A stretch of DNA of 64,000 nucleotides, taken from the NCBI GenBank assembly GCA_937952975.1, contig CALFXX010000122.1:1-64000 (forward strand). The letters run 5' to 3'. Under the pieces are notes generated by a model. The model ran no database searches. It was not told the origin of the DNA and worked only from the letters and a program-made list of their open reading frames with translations. This stretch comes from an uncultured Alcaligenaceae bacterium (lineage in GTDB: Bacteria; Pseudomonadota; Gammaproteobacteria; Burkholderiales; Burkholderiaceae_B). The translations under genes were made by a program, and so were the position numbers. Position 1 is the stretch's first letter; each line of letters opens with the position of its first letter. Of this stretch, positions 1-7,859 are shown piece by piece.

Positions 1-829
1 AAAGAAAGAAAATGGAAATAATAATACTAGCAAAACCAAGTATTATTATTTCACCATTCATCCATTTAATGAAATATATAACTCCACTAATAAATGAAAG
101 TAGCGATATAATAAAACCCAATTGCATGGTAATAATTAGTGGCTTGTCGGAATATGCTAATATAATTTCTATTGCTAGTTTAATTAGTTTCCTTAAATTA
201 TAAGTACTCTTGCCTACCTGCCTATCTGCATGAACCACCTCAATTGCAGTACTTTTAAATCCTAACCATTTAATCATTGATGGAAAGTACCTAATTCGTT
301 CAGCTAAACTATTTACATTACCAATAACTTTTTTAGAATATATACCAAAATTAGCAACAGAAGGATCTTGCTTAATTCCAGATAAGTAACTAAGTATTTT
401 ATAAAACAAAACTGATCCAGCAATTTTAAATATGGTGTCTTTTCTTTTTTTTCTTTTTGCCAAAACAACTTCATACCCTTCTAAAGTCTTATTGTACAAA
501 TTTTCAATCTCTTCTGGCCTATCTTGTAAATCACAATCCATCACCACCGTATAGGCACCTTTCGCGGCAGCGAGCCCTGCGGTAATTGCAATATGTTGAC
601 CATAATTACGACTCAGGCGAATGCCTTTTACCCGACTGTGCTGATGTTGTAGCTCGCATATTTTTAACCAAGAGTCATCCGGGCTACGATCATCTATTAA
701 GATGATTTCATACAAATTTGTAATGATCGGCAGCGTAATTTCAAGTTGCACAACAAGCTCTTTGAGACAATCAAAGCACCCGTATACAGGTACAACCACG
801 CTGAGCATAACTGGTTGAGCATCGCTCAT
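1..829 (-). CDS. GT2 family glycosyltransferase, partial (C-terminus off the window)
   Basis: Membrane-anchored GT-A glycosyltransferase of the polyprenyl-phosphate-sugar synthase kind. About 276 codons are visible, reading from ATG at 829 with no stop before base 1. Seen: N-terminal VVPVYG, IDDRSPDDSW (about residues 45-54), a DCD metal-binding motif in MDCDLQDRPEEI (about 97-108) and two hydrophobic segments at the visible end (about 231-254 and 261-276), as in GT2 enzymes with a C-terminal membrane anchor. It starts 10 bases after the dioxygenase stop, so it is probably the last visible gene of the same operon. Base composition changes abruptly inside the gene: by my count 541-600 is about 55% GC and 421-540 about 27-32% GC. 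Sugar and lipid substrates cannot be told from the sequence. Confidence 0.85.
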   Translation of the reverse strand, partial: MSDAQPVMLSVVVPVYGCFDCLKELVVQLEITLPIITNLYEIILIDDRSPDDSWLKICELQHQHSRVKGIRLSRNYGQHIAITAGLAAAKGAYTVVMDCDLQDRPEEIENLYNKTLEGYEVVLAKRKKRKDTIFKIAGSVLFYKILSYLSGIKQDPSVANFGIYSKKVIGNVNSLAERIRYFPSMIKWLGFKSTAIEVVHADRQVGKSTYNLRKLIKLAIEIILAYSDKPLIITMQLGFIISLLSFISGVIYFIKWMNGEIIILGFASIIISIFFL

Positions 830-839
830 CTAAAACATC

Positions 840-1664
840 CTAATCGTCTTGTTGTCGTTGCAATCGTTTCAATCTTGATAAACGCCACTCAAAAGCGCCT
901 ATAGGTACTTCTGCGGTGTAGCCAAGCAGTTTGCGCGTGGCAGCAGACATGCCATCTTTCATACCAATTGCTCGGGGAAAGTCATATTGCTGCTTGAGTA
1001 TTGGGCTCGTATACATATGATTAACAGCCCGACGCGTCATGCTCGACTGGTTGTATCCTGCACGATGAAATAACATCGAATCAAAAATAATCACAGAGCC
1101 TGCGTCAGCCTCAACAGTGATGCCATTTGAATCAATGTAATGATTTGAAGGCAAGGTCTCGTTTTTATGACTACCAGGTAACACTTGTGTTCCACCAGTT
1201 GAAGATGAAAACGGATCAATTGCAAAAATTGCGCTGATTGCTAGTGGCCGACTAATCACCCAGTTCTGATATGGCAAATCTCGATGCCATGAGCTTTGAT
1301 GATGCGTGACGTTGGGTCGATTAATAATTGCATTTTGTAAATTTAAAATGTGCCAATCGCCGAGCAATCTTTGCATAATCTCAAGAACAGGCGGCATTGA
1401 GGCCATTCGCATAAACTCGAAATCATAAAGTAACGGCGCCCTACACATATCGAGATCTTGTATGGACTTCATCGCTTCGTACGACAATTCTTTTTCTTGT
1501 GTGCGATATACATCGTCTATTCGTTTTCGCCAATCGCAAAGTGCGTCTAGCGTAAATAGATCTTTTAATATGGTGTACCCTCGAATGGTAACGTCTTCGA
1601 CGTGTTGTGAGACGACATCGTCTGACTGATGTTGCACCCCTTGCCCATAAAATTTATTGGTCAT
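840..1664 (-). CDS. PhyH-family Fe(II)/2-oxoglutarate dioxygenase
   Basis: Phytanoyl-CoA dioxygenase-like (PhyH) oxygenase of 274 residues. Seen: the HxD metal motif in SSWHRDLPYQ (H127, D129), a distal histidine in LFHRAGYN (H200) and an arginine pair just after it (R211-R212), suited to binding 2-oxoglutarate. The start is ATG 1664, because GGAGG lies 8 bases upstream; a longer frame to 1697 would overlap wbqC by 44 bases and has no such site. With ATG 1664 the overlap with wbqC is 11 bases. Known of the family: Fe(II)- and 2-oxoglutarate-dependent hydroxylation of varied small molecules. Inferred from its place among glycosyltransferases: hydroxylation or oxidation of a sugar, lipid or glycan substituent. 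The substrate is unknown. Confidence 0.85.
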   Translation of the reverse strand: MTNKFYGQGVQHQSDDVVSQHVEDVTIRGYTILKDLFTLDALCDWRKRIDDVYRTQEKELSYEAMKSIQDLDMCRAPLLYDFEFMRMASMPPVLEIMQRLLGDWHILNLQNAIINRPNVTHHQSSWHRDLPYQNWVISRPLAISAIFAIDPFSSSTGGTQVLPGSHKNETLPSNHYIDSNGITVEADAGSVIIFDSMLFHRAGYNQSSMTRRAVNHMYTSPILKQQYDFPRAIGMKDGMSAATRKLLGYTAEVPIGAFEWRLSRLKRLQRQQDD

Positions 1665-2409
1665 GGGAATATCCTCCGCTTTCACCCTGTTCGCCACCGG
1701 CAGAGTTCATTTTCATAAACGATCGAGAGTTCGGACCGCAGTTAAAGAGCAAATCGAGGATGCTCACGTGATGTTGAAATAAACCGTATGGCTGAGGATA
1801 CTCGGGATAGCTGCCATACTCAAACCAATGTAAGCCAATATTACTCTGATTGAAAACACTTTCATCAATGTAGCTTCGCGCAGCCGGACCTGATACGTAC
1901 TCTGTTGCTTTTGCCTGCTGACAAAGCGAGACCAGTCGAGCGGTTTTACCCTCGATCAGTTCATAATCCCATGAATTTGTCAGGCTCGTCTGTATTCCTA
2001 AATACGAACAGACACTCTCGATCAAGGTCCGATTCAGTTGTGAAAGGTGACTGTAGGTCTGAGAAACGTACAGCGGCTCAAGCCAGGTCGCAATCTCTTT
2101 GAAGTATCCTGTCTTACTGTAGTTTTGAGATAATGCTTTCCAGTGCACCTGGGCCCATGTTGAGCCGTCAATCGCTGTCTCACGAATAGTTTGGAAATAT
2201 TTTCCCTTCACAAGCACTGGCACGGTCAGCCACTGCAACCCCTGTGGGGTTTTGATCTGATTTCGATTACGCCAATCTCGGCGCGTATATTGCATATCGT
2301 CGAATAGTATGACTTCGTCTACCGAAGCAATCAGGTCAAAGTAGCCCTTCCAGGGGATGTAGTTTGACTGGAGAATGGCAATCTTTTTAGGACTTTCTAT
2401 TTTGTTCAC
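1654..2409 (-). CDS. WbqC-family protein
   Basis: 251-residue protein with the hallmarks of the WbqC family: AILQSNYIPWKGYFDLI near residues 11-27 and FDDMQYTRRDWRNRN at 36-50, followed by a conserved tryptophan-rich middle. The family is common in O-antigen and glycan clusters; its biochemical role is not one I can state. The ATG overlaps the stop of the upstream GT9 gene by 4 bases (ATGA), so the two are probably translationally coupled. Its C-terminus overlaps the dioxygenase start by 11 bases. Pairing of WbqC with an oxygenase suggests that it acts on, or helps to add, an unusual glycan substituent. That is inference from context only. Confidence 0.85.
   Translation of the reverse strand: MNKIESPKKIAILQSNYIPWKGYFDLIASVDEVILFDDMQYTRRDWRNRNQIKTPQGLQWLTVPVLVKGKYFQTIRETAIDGSTWAQVHWKALSQNYSKTGYFKEIATWLEPLYVSQTYSHLSQLNRTLIESVCSYLGIQTSLTNSWDYELIEGKTARLVSLCQQAKATEYVSGPAARSYIDESVFNQSNIGLHWFEYGSYPEYPQPYGLFQHHVSILDLLFNCGPNSRSFMKMNSAGGEQGESGGYSHDQ
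1672..1678 (-). promoter_or_regulatory. Shine-Dalgarno site deciding the dioxygenase start
   Basis: On the minus strand GGAGG (1677-1673) stands 8 bases before ATG 1664. It lies inside the end of the wbqC frame, which points to translational coupling, and it favours ATG 1664 over the in-frame ATG at 1697. Confidence 0.7.
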
Positions 2410-3656
2410 GGCTGCGCCATCTTAGAGAATGAATCAACCGAAGCTTTGAACGCTATGCTCTGCAAGCAAGCCTGTAAAACACGCTCGACGCTTACTTTGG
2501 CTATGCAGGGAACCGGTTGCGCAGTTGCGAGAGGATAATGACAATGCCATCTGCAGCCATAGCAAGACATCGGTTCGTAAACGGAAACAGGCAAAGGGGC
2601 CTCGCCTTGACTCGCCTTCGTGTAGGGTAAAAATCTACCAAAATGGCCACCGCCCAAAACACATACCGCTGGAGTACATACGGCTGCGGCAATATGCACA
2701 GAGGCGGAATCGTTCGCAATCACAAGCGTTGACTGGCGGATCAGCTGCACCATCATTGTCAGTGGCGTTTTGCCTGCTAAATTGATGATCGGAGCGTTAG
2801 ACGTTTGCACCACTAATTCGCATATATTTTGTTCAGAGGCAGTTCCGCAAACAAGAATCTTCAAGCCATACTGATCGCTCAAGTGCTCGGCCAATAACGC
2901 AAAACTGGCGGCAGGCCATATTTTATGCGCCCAAGAAGCCCCTGGAAAAATGATGCAGTAGGGCTCCTTAAAGGACAGAGAAGGTGGCAGTATCCAATGT
3001 TTATGAATCCTTGGCGCTTGGCTGACAAAGTCAGCACTTCCCAACCCCCTAATAAAGTCGCCATTGAACTCATTTTCAGTTTTAGAACTAGGCTGGAGAG
3101 CGATTAGTTTGCTGTACCACGCGTCTGATCTCTGTTTTTGTTCAGGATAAATGTTGTTAGTGTCCCCAACCTGGCCAATACGTACACTTGCACCACTGGC
3201 TCGTACCAATAAGTCGCCAATATACTCTCTTGAGTATGTCGACTGAAACGCAGCACCAAAACCACGCCGACGTATTTTGAGCAGGGTGCTCAAACGATAT
3301 ACGGAATCAGATCTTAGCCGCGGAACATCAGTCCCGACAACTTCGTCCCAATAAGGAAGGTCCCTCGCAAGATCTAACCAAGCGTTATTAGCGTATAAGG
3401 TGATCTTGCTATTTGGAAAAATCTTCCGAAATTCTTTTGCCGCGTCTAGCCAAATAACAAAATCGCCGAGCAAATCTAATCTAATCAGTAGCACAGTATG
3501 AACAGATTCATGCGCGGGCGGCAATAGATCAAGTAGCCAATACTTTTCGGTCACTACGCTGACAAAACCGTCGATTAGCGTTTGGAATGAGTAGGCAAAC
3601 CCCTCAGTAAGCTGTTTCTTACGGCGGACAACTTTACCTTTCAATTCAGTGAACAT
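2406..3656 (-). CDS. GT9-family glycosyltransferase (heptosyltransferase-like)
   Basis: 416-residue GT-B enzyme of family 9, the ADP-heptose:LPS heptosyltransferase superfamily. Seen: LLIRLDLLGDFVIW (about 56-69, the usual N-terminal IRxDxxGD motif), FPGASWAHKIWP (about 237-248, the nucleotide-sugar site) and ANDSASVHIAAA (about 314-325), then a cysteine-rich C-terminal segment SCYGCRWHCHYP. Heptosyltransferases transfer heptose to the LPS core, but GT9 members in O-antigen clusters can use other donors, so heptose is not assured. It stands 65 bases after the GT2 gene and overlaps wbqC by ATGA. Confidence 0.85.
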   Translation of the reverse strand: MFTELKGKVVRRKKQLTEGFAYSFQTLIDGFVSVVTEKYWLLDLLPPAHESVHTVLLIRLDLLGDFVIWLDAAKEFRKIFPNSKITLYANNAWLDLARDLPYWDEVVGTDVPRLRSDSVYRLSTLLKIRRRGFGAAFQSTYSREYIGDLLVRASGASVRIGQVGDTNNIYPEQKQRSDAWYSKLIALQPSSKTENEFNGDFIRGLGSADFVSQAPRIHKHWILPPSLSFKEPYCIIFPGASWAHKIWPAASFALLAEHLSDQYGLKILVCGTASEQNICELVVQTSNAPIINLAGKTPLTMMVQLIRQSTLVIANDSASVHIAAAVCTPAVCVLGGGHFGRFLPYTKASQGEAPLPVSVYEPMSCYGCRWHCHYPLATAQPVPCIAKVSVERVLQACLQSIAFKASVDSFSKMAQP

Positions 3657-3721
3657 ATTGGCATAGCCAGAGTTAAAGGCGAGAAGTCATGCGACATCAT
3701 CAAAAAAGACTGCAACAAAGA

Positions 3722-4483
3722 CTACGTTGAAATCCGAAATAATCTAAATAAATGACGCTTGAGACGTAAAAATAGAGTGGTCATTCGATCAATTATGCTT
3801 CTTTGTCTTCCCGTGCATGTCAAAAATATCTTATCTAACTCTTTAAAGTACTGCGCTTTGAGTCGACCCGACCCCGAAATTGAACCGTCATACAGTCTGA
3901 AGACAGCCAGTTTTTCTTCGATGATTTTATGGTGCAGACCGTACCGTAAAAAACTCAAAAATAACTCGTAATCCCAACATGTACGATTTTGAGCATTAAA
4001 ACCACCCACCAATCTAAACTCTTTCGCCGGAAAAAAGGTTGATTGCTGAAACACAACTGCAGCCAGGTGGAGCATGTTAAGCGTCGTTAGCTTGCTTGGC
4101 CTGACAGGTACGAATTGGTCAAAAGCTGTCTGAGTAAAACCTTGGCCCGTTAAAAATACATTACTAGGATGAGAATTAAAAAAATTTGTCACTGCGCGTA
4201 GCGAACCAGGTAACAGATAATCATCCGAATTGATAAACCCATATACATCGCCAGTTGCACGGGCAAAGCCTTTGTTTAAGCCATCGGCGGGGCCGTCATC
4301 ACGCTCAAATACTTTGATAACTTGATCACCATAGGATTCGATCAACTCGCGGCTGCCGTCTGTGCTTCCGGCATCGACCACAATATATTCAAACTCGCAC
4401 TCAGTTTGTGTCAGGATCGAATCGATACAGGCTTGCAAGTATTGCTTTTGATTATATGAAATCGTAACGATTGAAATTTTCAT
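3722..4483 (-). CDS. GT2 family glycosyltransferase
   Basis: 253-residue soluble GT-A enzyme. Seen: N-terminal ISIVTISYNQ, VVDAGSTDGS (35-44) and INSDDYLLPGS (84-94), which carries the SDD metal-binding motif, and a later CWDYELFLSF. This is the compact WcaA/WcaE-like type found in capsule and O-antigen clusters. Its ATG overlaps by 4 bases the TGA of a truncated GT4 reading frame just upstream (4480-4632). It was therefore once the second partner of a coupled pair whose first gene is now mostly lost. The C-terminus is basic (KRHLFRLFRIST), fitting peripheral membrane contact. Donor and acceptor are unknown. Confidence 0.85.
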   Translation of the reverse strand: MKISIVTISYNQKQYLQACIDSILTQTECEFEYIVVDAGSTDGSRELIESYGDQVIKVFERDDGPADGLNKGFARATGDVYGFINSDDYLLPGSLRAVTNFFNSHPSNVFLTGQGFTQTAFDQFVPVRPSKLTTLNMLHLAAVVFQQSTFFPAKEFRLVGGFNAQNRTCWDYELFLSFLRYGLHHKIIEEKLAVFRLYDGSISGSGRLKAQYFKELDKIFLTCTGRQRSIIDRMTTLFLRLKRHLFRLFRIST

Positions 4484-4632
4484 AAGCTAATTGCAGCACG
4501 TTTTAAACGCTCTTGGTAGATTTCAGCGAGGTCACACCACGTTTGTGCGGCGGATCTTAGCCATGAGTAAGATTTTGCTAACTGTAATGCGTACGGCGCA
4601 ACATCAATGTTCTGCACAAAATTACGAAGGGG
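4480..4632 (-). pseudogene. C-terminal remnant of a GT4 glycosyltransferase
   Basis: Translating the minus strand gives about 50 open codons ending in TGA at 4482-4480, preceded in frame by a TGA at 4635-4633 and with no start codon or catalytic region. The remnant reads SYSWLRSAAQTWCDLAEIYQ followed by ERLKRAAISL. It matches closely the tail of the intact GT4 at 6696-7859, which reads PYSWQKCAAQTWDYIAETYQ then DRSKRAEIVI. The last codon overlaps the ATG of the downstream GT2 by ATGA, the usual arrangement for an intact coupled gene. I read this as the end of a GT4 gene whose front was deleted, probably by recombination that brought in or moved the large membrane protein gene upstream. Confidence 0.7.
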
Positions 4633-4666
4633 TCAGCTTACTGCATCTCCTATTTTCACGATGGTG

Positions 4667-6481
4667 CTATTTATGGGAAAAATATGGTCGCGAGAAAAAA
4701 TCACCGGGCTTCAACATTGGTGTGTCAAACCACTTCAATTGCAAGTTCTCATTCAAGTGAGGCGCACACGGTAATTTTTCATTCCAACACTGCTGCGGCT
4801 CGCTTGCCACAGACACTTCTAACCCTGAGAGGGTATTCATTCGTTGAACATTTGCCGGGGGTATCTGCGGCCAGCCCTCTAGGCTCAGCGAATGAACACC
4901 CATTACTTTCAACGAACACAGTCCCACGCCGCACACACCCACAACCGTCAGTATTCTTTTATTAATGCTTTGATTCAAGAACCAGTATTTTTTTGAGGAC
5001 AAGCTTAAAACTTGACTCACCATCCAACCCGTGGTGACCACAAACAGAATCAGTACACTTCCCAAAAAGCGCGGATCAGGCGCCGTCAGAAACCAGAATA
5101 CAAAAGACAAAAAAATTGGAAAAAATACGGTCGTTGGCGGCCTAAGGTGAACAAGATTTTTACGTGCCTCGTTCTGGATACACATGATCGCCCAAAACGC
5201 TAAGCCTGTTGCCAGGCAAACTGAGGTCTTGAAATAAGTAGGCAACCGGTTGAACCAAGGCTCAAGCCAGGCCCAATTATCAAGGACCCTATCAGGGTGC
5301 AACTCACCAGGAGCGCGTGCCCAGCTATAGATTAATTTTGACTCATAATTAGCAACACCATGAAAAACTGCCCAATCGAAAGACCAAATAGCCGCGAACG
5401 GACTCGGAAAAAACGGTGCCCCCGATAGTAAAACTCCGCGTAAAGTATGAAGCAATTGAAATACCGTTAAAAAAACCAGAAGCTTCAATAAAAATTTTTT
5501 CTTTATCTCTGCGTAGCGACAAAAATAAAACAAAGCGATCGCGCCAGAACCAGCAGCAAACGCAATGCTACTTAGCTTGATCGTTACGATTGTGCCTGAA
5601 AGACACAGCACCAAAATCAAGTCTTTCAGAAGTTTGTCGCCACGTTCATGGCTTAACAAACGCGGCGGGGGTGGGCCCAAAGGGCTTGGTATTTTGCAAT
5701 AGCCAATTGAAGAGAGTGCGCGAATAAGAAACAAAAAGATGGCAATCTGAAATAGCACAATCGCTGTGTCAGGCGTTGGGTTAGAAATGCTCGTCGTTAA
5801 GCTCGCGAGATAAACAAAGAGGACCGCGCCACATACCCATTTCCACGACTTTTTTTCAAGACACGCAGTCTCAATGAGCGTAGCGGCGGTGAGTAACAAT
5901 AGAAAGAATCCGCCAGCAACATACCCTTGATTCCACAAAGGATAGATGTTTGCCAATGCCAAAAAATTGAAATAACTCTGGTTGAAGGCGAATCGCATAT
6001 GCAAATTGCCGAGCCCCGGAATGATCGGGTACTCATTCAACCAGCGAATGCTTCCAAAGTGATACAGACCAGAATCAAAGTTATTGGGGCCTCGCAAAGC
6101 TGACAAACAACTAGCGACAATCATGGCACAAACCAAAGCCGTCACGAAAGGGTATCGCTTTAGCCCTAGCCAAATCGTTCGAATACTTGATTTGTACACG
6201 CTTGGAGAACTGGTAATGCCAGCGAGAGACCCCACGAGCACGATGCTTACGCTAACTTTCCAATCCAATGGTAAAAATAAATGAATAAACTCGCTACCTG
6301 ACAGGATAACGACTAACCCAAGCCAAATCGTCCCAGTATCAATTCTTCGCGATAGCGGGAACCCTAATATTCGATAAAAAAATATCCCCCATCCTGAAAG
6401 AGAAATTGTGACAAGACCTAGAAAAATAATGAGTTGCGCTAATGCCACGATAGATTGAGTCAAATTACCCACACCGCCCAT
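4667..6481 (-). CDS. Large polytopic membrane protein (resembles LIC_10190 family)
   Basis: 604-residue multi-spanning inner-membrane protein with roughly a dozen hydrophobic segments. A conserved-looking motif at residues 131-171 contains DSGLYHFGSIRWLNEY and then PGLGNLHMRFAFNQSYF. I recall a similar D..LYH..W..EY..VPGLGNLH.R pattern in bacterial proteins called the LIC_10190 family, whose function is not known to me. An acidic residue and histidine next to a periplasmic loop would also fit a GT-C type transferase or polymerase. The start ATG 6481 is supported by GGGAGGAG about 7 bases upstream. A 214-base gap separates it from the GT4 before it, so it may have its own promoter. The stop lies 34 bases before the GT4 remnant. 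Confidence 0.7.
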   Translation of the reverse strand: MGGVGNLTQSIVALAQLIIFLGLVTISLSGWGIFFYRILGFPLSRRIDTGTIWLGLVVILSGSEFIHLFLPLDWKVSVSIVLVGSLAGITSSPSVYKSSIRTIWLGLKRYPFVTALVCAMIVASCLSALRGPNNFDSGLYHFGSIRWLNEYPIIPGLGNLHMRFAFNQSYFNFLALANIYPLWNQGYVAGGFFLLLLTAATLIETACLEKKSWKWVCGAVLFVYLASLTTSISNPTPDTAIVLFQIAIFLFLIRALSSIGYCKIPSPLGPPPPRLLSHERGDKLLKDLILVLCLSGTIVTIKLSSIAFAAGSGAIALFYFCRYAEIKKKFLLKLLVFLTVFQLLHTLRGVLLSGAPFFPSPFAAIWSFDWAVFHGVANYESKLIYSWARAPGELHPDRVLDNWAWLEPWFNRLPTYFKTSVCLATGLAFWAIMCIQNEARKNLVHLRPPTTVFFPIFLSFVFWFLTAPDPRFLGSVLILFVVTTGWMVSQVLSLSSKKYWFLNQSINKRILTVVGVCGVGLCSLKVMGVHSLSLEGWPQIPPANVQRMNTLSGLEVSVASEPQQCWNEKLPCAPHLNENLQLKWFDTPMLKPGDFFSRPYFSHK

Positions 6482-6695
6482 TTAGCACTCCTCCCTAAGT
6501 GTCTGGGTTAAGCCACGCGATTGAGTGGCTAACAGCTTGCGTCACTCTTTAATTCGCTCCAAATACTAACTAAACTATTTTGTAAACATTCATAATCTGA
6601 CTATAAATTGTCTCGAGCCAGCTATTAAATCAGGCTCAGATCCCATGTGACTTTCATACATTATTTTTTTGTGAAAATCTTAAATATTGAGGTTT
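6482..6695. other. AT-rich intergenic stretch inside block A
   Basis: 214 bases without a gene, clearly richer in A+T than the flanking genes and the longest gap in an otherwise tightly packed run. It holds the ribosome-binding site of the polytopic protein gene next to 6482. I could not find a convincing minus-strand promoter or terminator hairpin by eye. It is a plausible junction between two separately acquired parts of the cluster. Confidence 0.5.
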
Positions 6696-7859
6696 TCATA
6701 TGACGATTTCAGCACGTTTTGAGCGATCTTGGTAAGTCTCAGCAATATAGTCCCATGTTTGCGCAGCGCACTTTTGCCATGAATAGGGTGCTGCCAATTG
6801 TTTCGCCCGCGCGGCTAAGCGTTGTCTAAGTGAGGCATCCTTGATAAGCACTTCAATTGCCTCTGCAATCGACTGCTCGTTTTGAGGATCAAAATATACG
6901 CCACCATCTTGCAGGGTTTCGGGCAAACTGCTGCGGTTAGAGCAGGCGATGGGCATGCCAATGGTCATCGCTTCAAGCAGGGTGATCCCAAACGTTTCGA
7001 CGCTTGAGGCAAAGACAAACAAATCGGCGTTTGCGATCAACTGAGGGATATCTGCATGCGGTACAAAATCGAGTATCTGAACAAAACTACGATCTGGGTC
7101 GGATTGCTGCATTTCTTGTTCTAACAGTGCTTGCCCTTCACGATTGCCACCACCTGTTAAGGTCAGGATCACGTTATGCCCGCGTGTTCTTAAAACTTTT
7201 ATCGCACGTACAAGCTCGGCTTGGTGTTTGTATTCCCAAATTGGGGATACATATAGACATTGAATCGGACGTTCGCCTTTTTCTGGCCAAGCAGTTTGGG
7301 GGCTGATTTGTTTAAACGCCGAATCGACGCCATGGGCAATGCACTGATAGTGTTTAAGTGGCCCTGTATACAGTTGAATACGCTTCGCGGCGTAGTTAGT
7401 TAAAAAAATCACAGCATCCGCAAATTGAAAGGCTCGTTTTTGTACTTGCAAAATGAGGCGCTGATGGATCCCACTTTTATCAAAACCGTAGATTGTTTCA
7501 AATCCAACTTCAAACGGAATCATGTTTTGACTGAGCACCACCATAGGCTTAAAGCGACTAAAAGTACTGGCATCAACGGCGAACAGCACCTGGCAACCCG
7601 TGCGCTTGACCTCATCAGCCAGCTTAAAAGCCTGCCAATAAATTTGCTTCACTAACGACTGCTCGGTGACCTTGGGGCAATGCTTGATCAACCACGACCG
7701 ATTAGGCAAGCGATCTAACAATTTCTGATATGCCCAGATGTGTACCTGCTGTATGCCGTGAACGCTTATATCCTCAACTGCCAAAATACCTAATAGATGA
7801 GCAACACCACCGCCTGACTTCACACGGGTAGCGTCGATGGCGACTTTTAAATCGCTCAT
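6696..7859 (-). CDS. GT4 family glycosyltransferase
   Basis: 387-residue GT-B enzyme with retaining GT4 features. The C-terminal nucleotide-sugar domain shows LYVSPIWEYKH (about 202-212), LTGGGNREGQ and the E-x7-E motif in VETFGITLLEAMTIG (E288, E296). The N-terminal part starts VAIDATRVKSGGGVAHL, a common opening for this subtype. The ATG overlaps the stop of the preceding GT4 by 4 bases. Its tail is nearly matched by the truncated frame at 4480-4632, so a close paralogue once stood downstream. Substrate unknown. Confidence 0.9.
   Translation of the reverse strand: MSDLKVAIDATRVKSGGGVAHLLGILAVEDISVHGIQQVHIWAYQKLLDRLPNRSWLIKHCPKVTEQSLVKQIYWQAFKLADEVKRTGCQVLFAVDASTFSRFKPMVVLSQNMIPFEVGFETIYGFDKSGIHQRLILQVQKRAFQFADAVIFLTNYAAKRIQLYTGPLKHYQCIAHGVDSAFKQISPQTAWPEKGERPIQCLYVSPIWEYKHQAELVRAIKVLRTRGHNVILTLTGGGNREGQALLEQEMQQSDPDRSFVQILDFVPHADIPQLIANADLFVFASSVETFGITLLEAMTIGMPIACSNRSSLPETLQDGGVYFDPQNEQSIAEAIEVLIKDASLRQRLAARAKQLAAPYSWQKCAAQTWDYIAETYQDRSKRAEIVI

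Noticed and set aside
12..203. 63-codon plus-strand frame at the left edge
   Set aside because: It is antisense to the membrane part of the GT2 gene, and its hydrophobic make-up follows from that AT-rich coding sequence.
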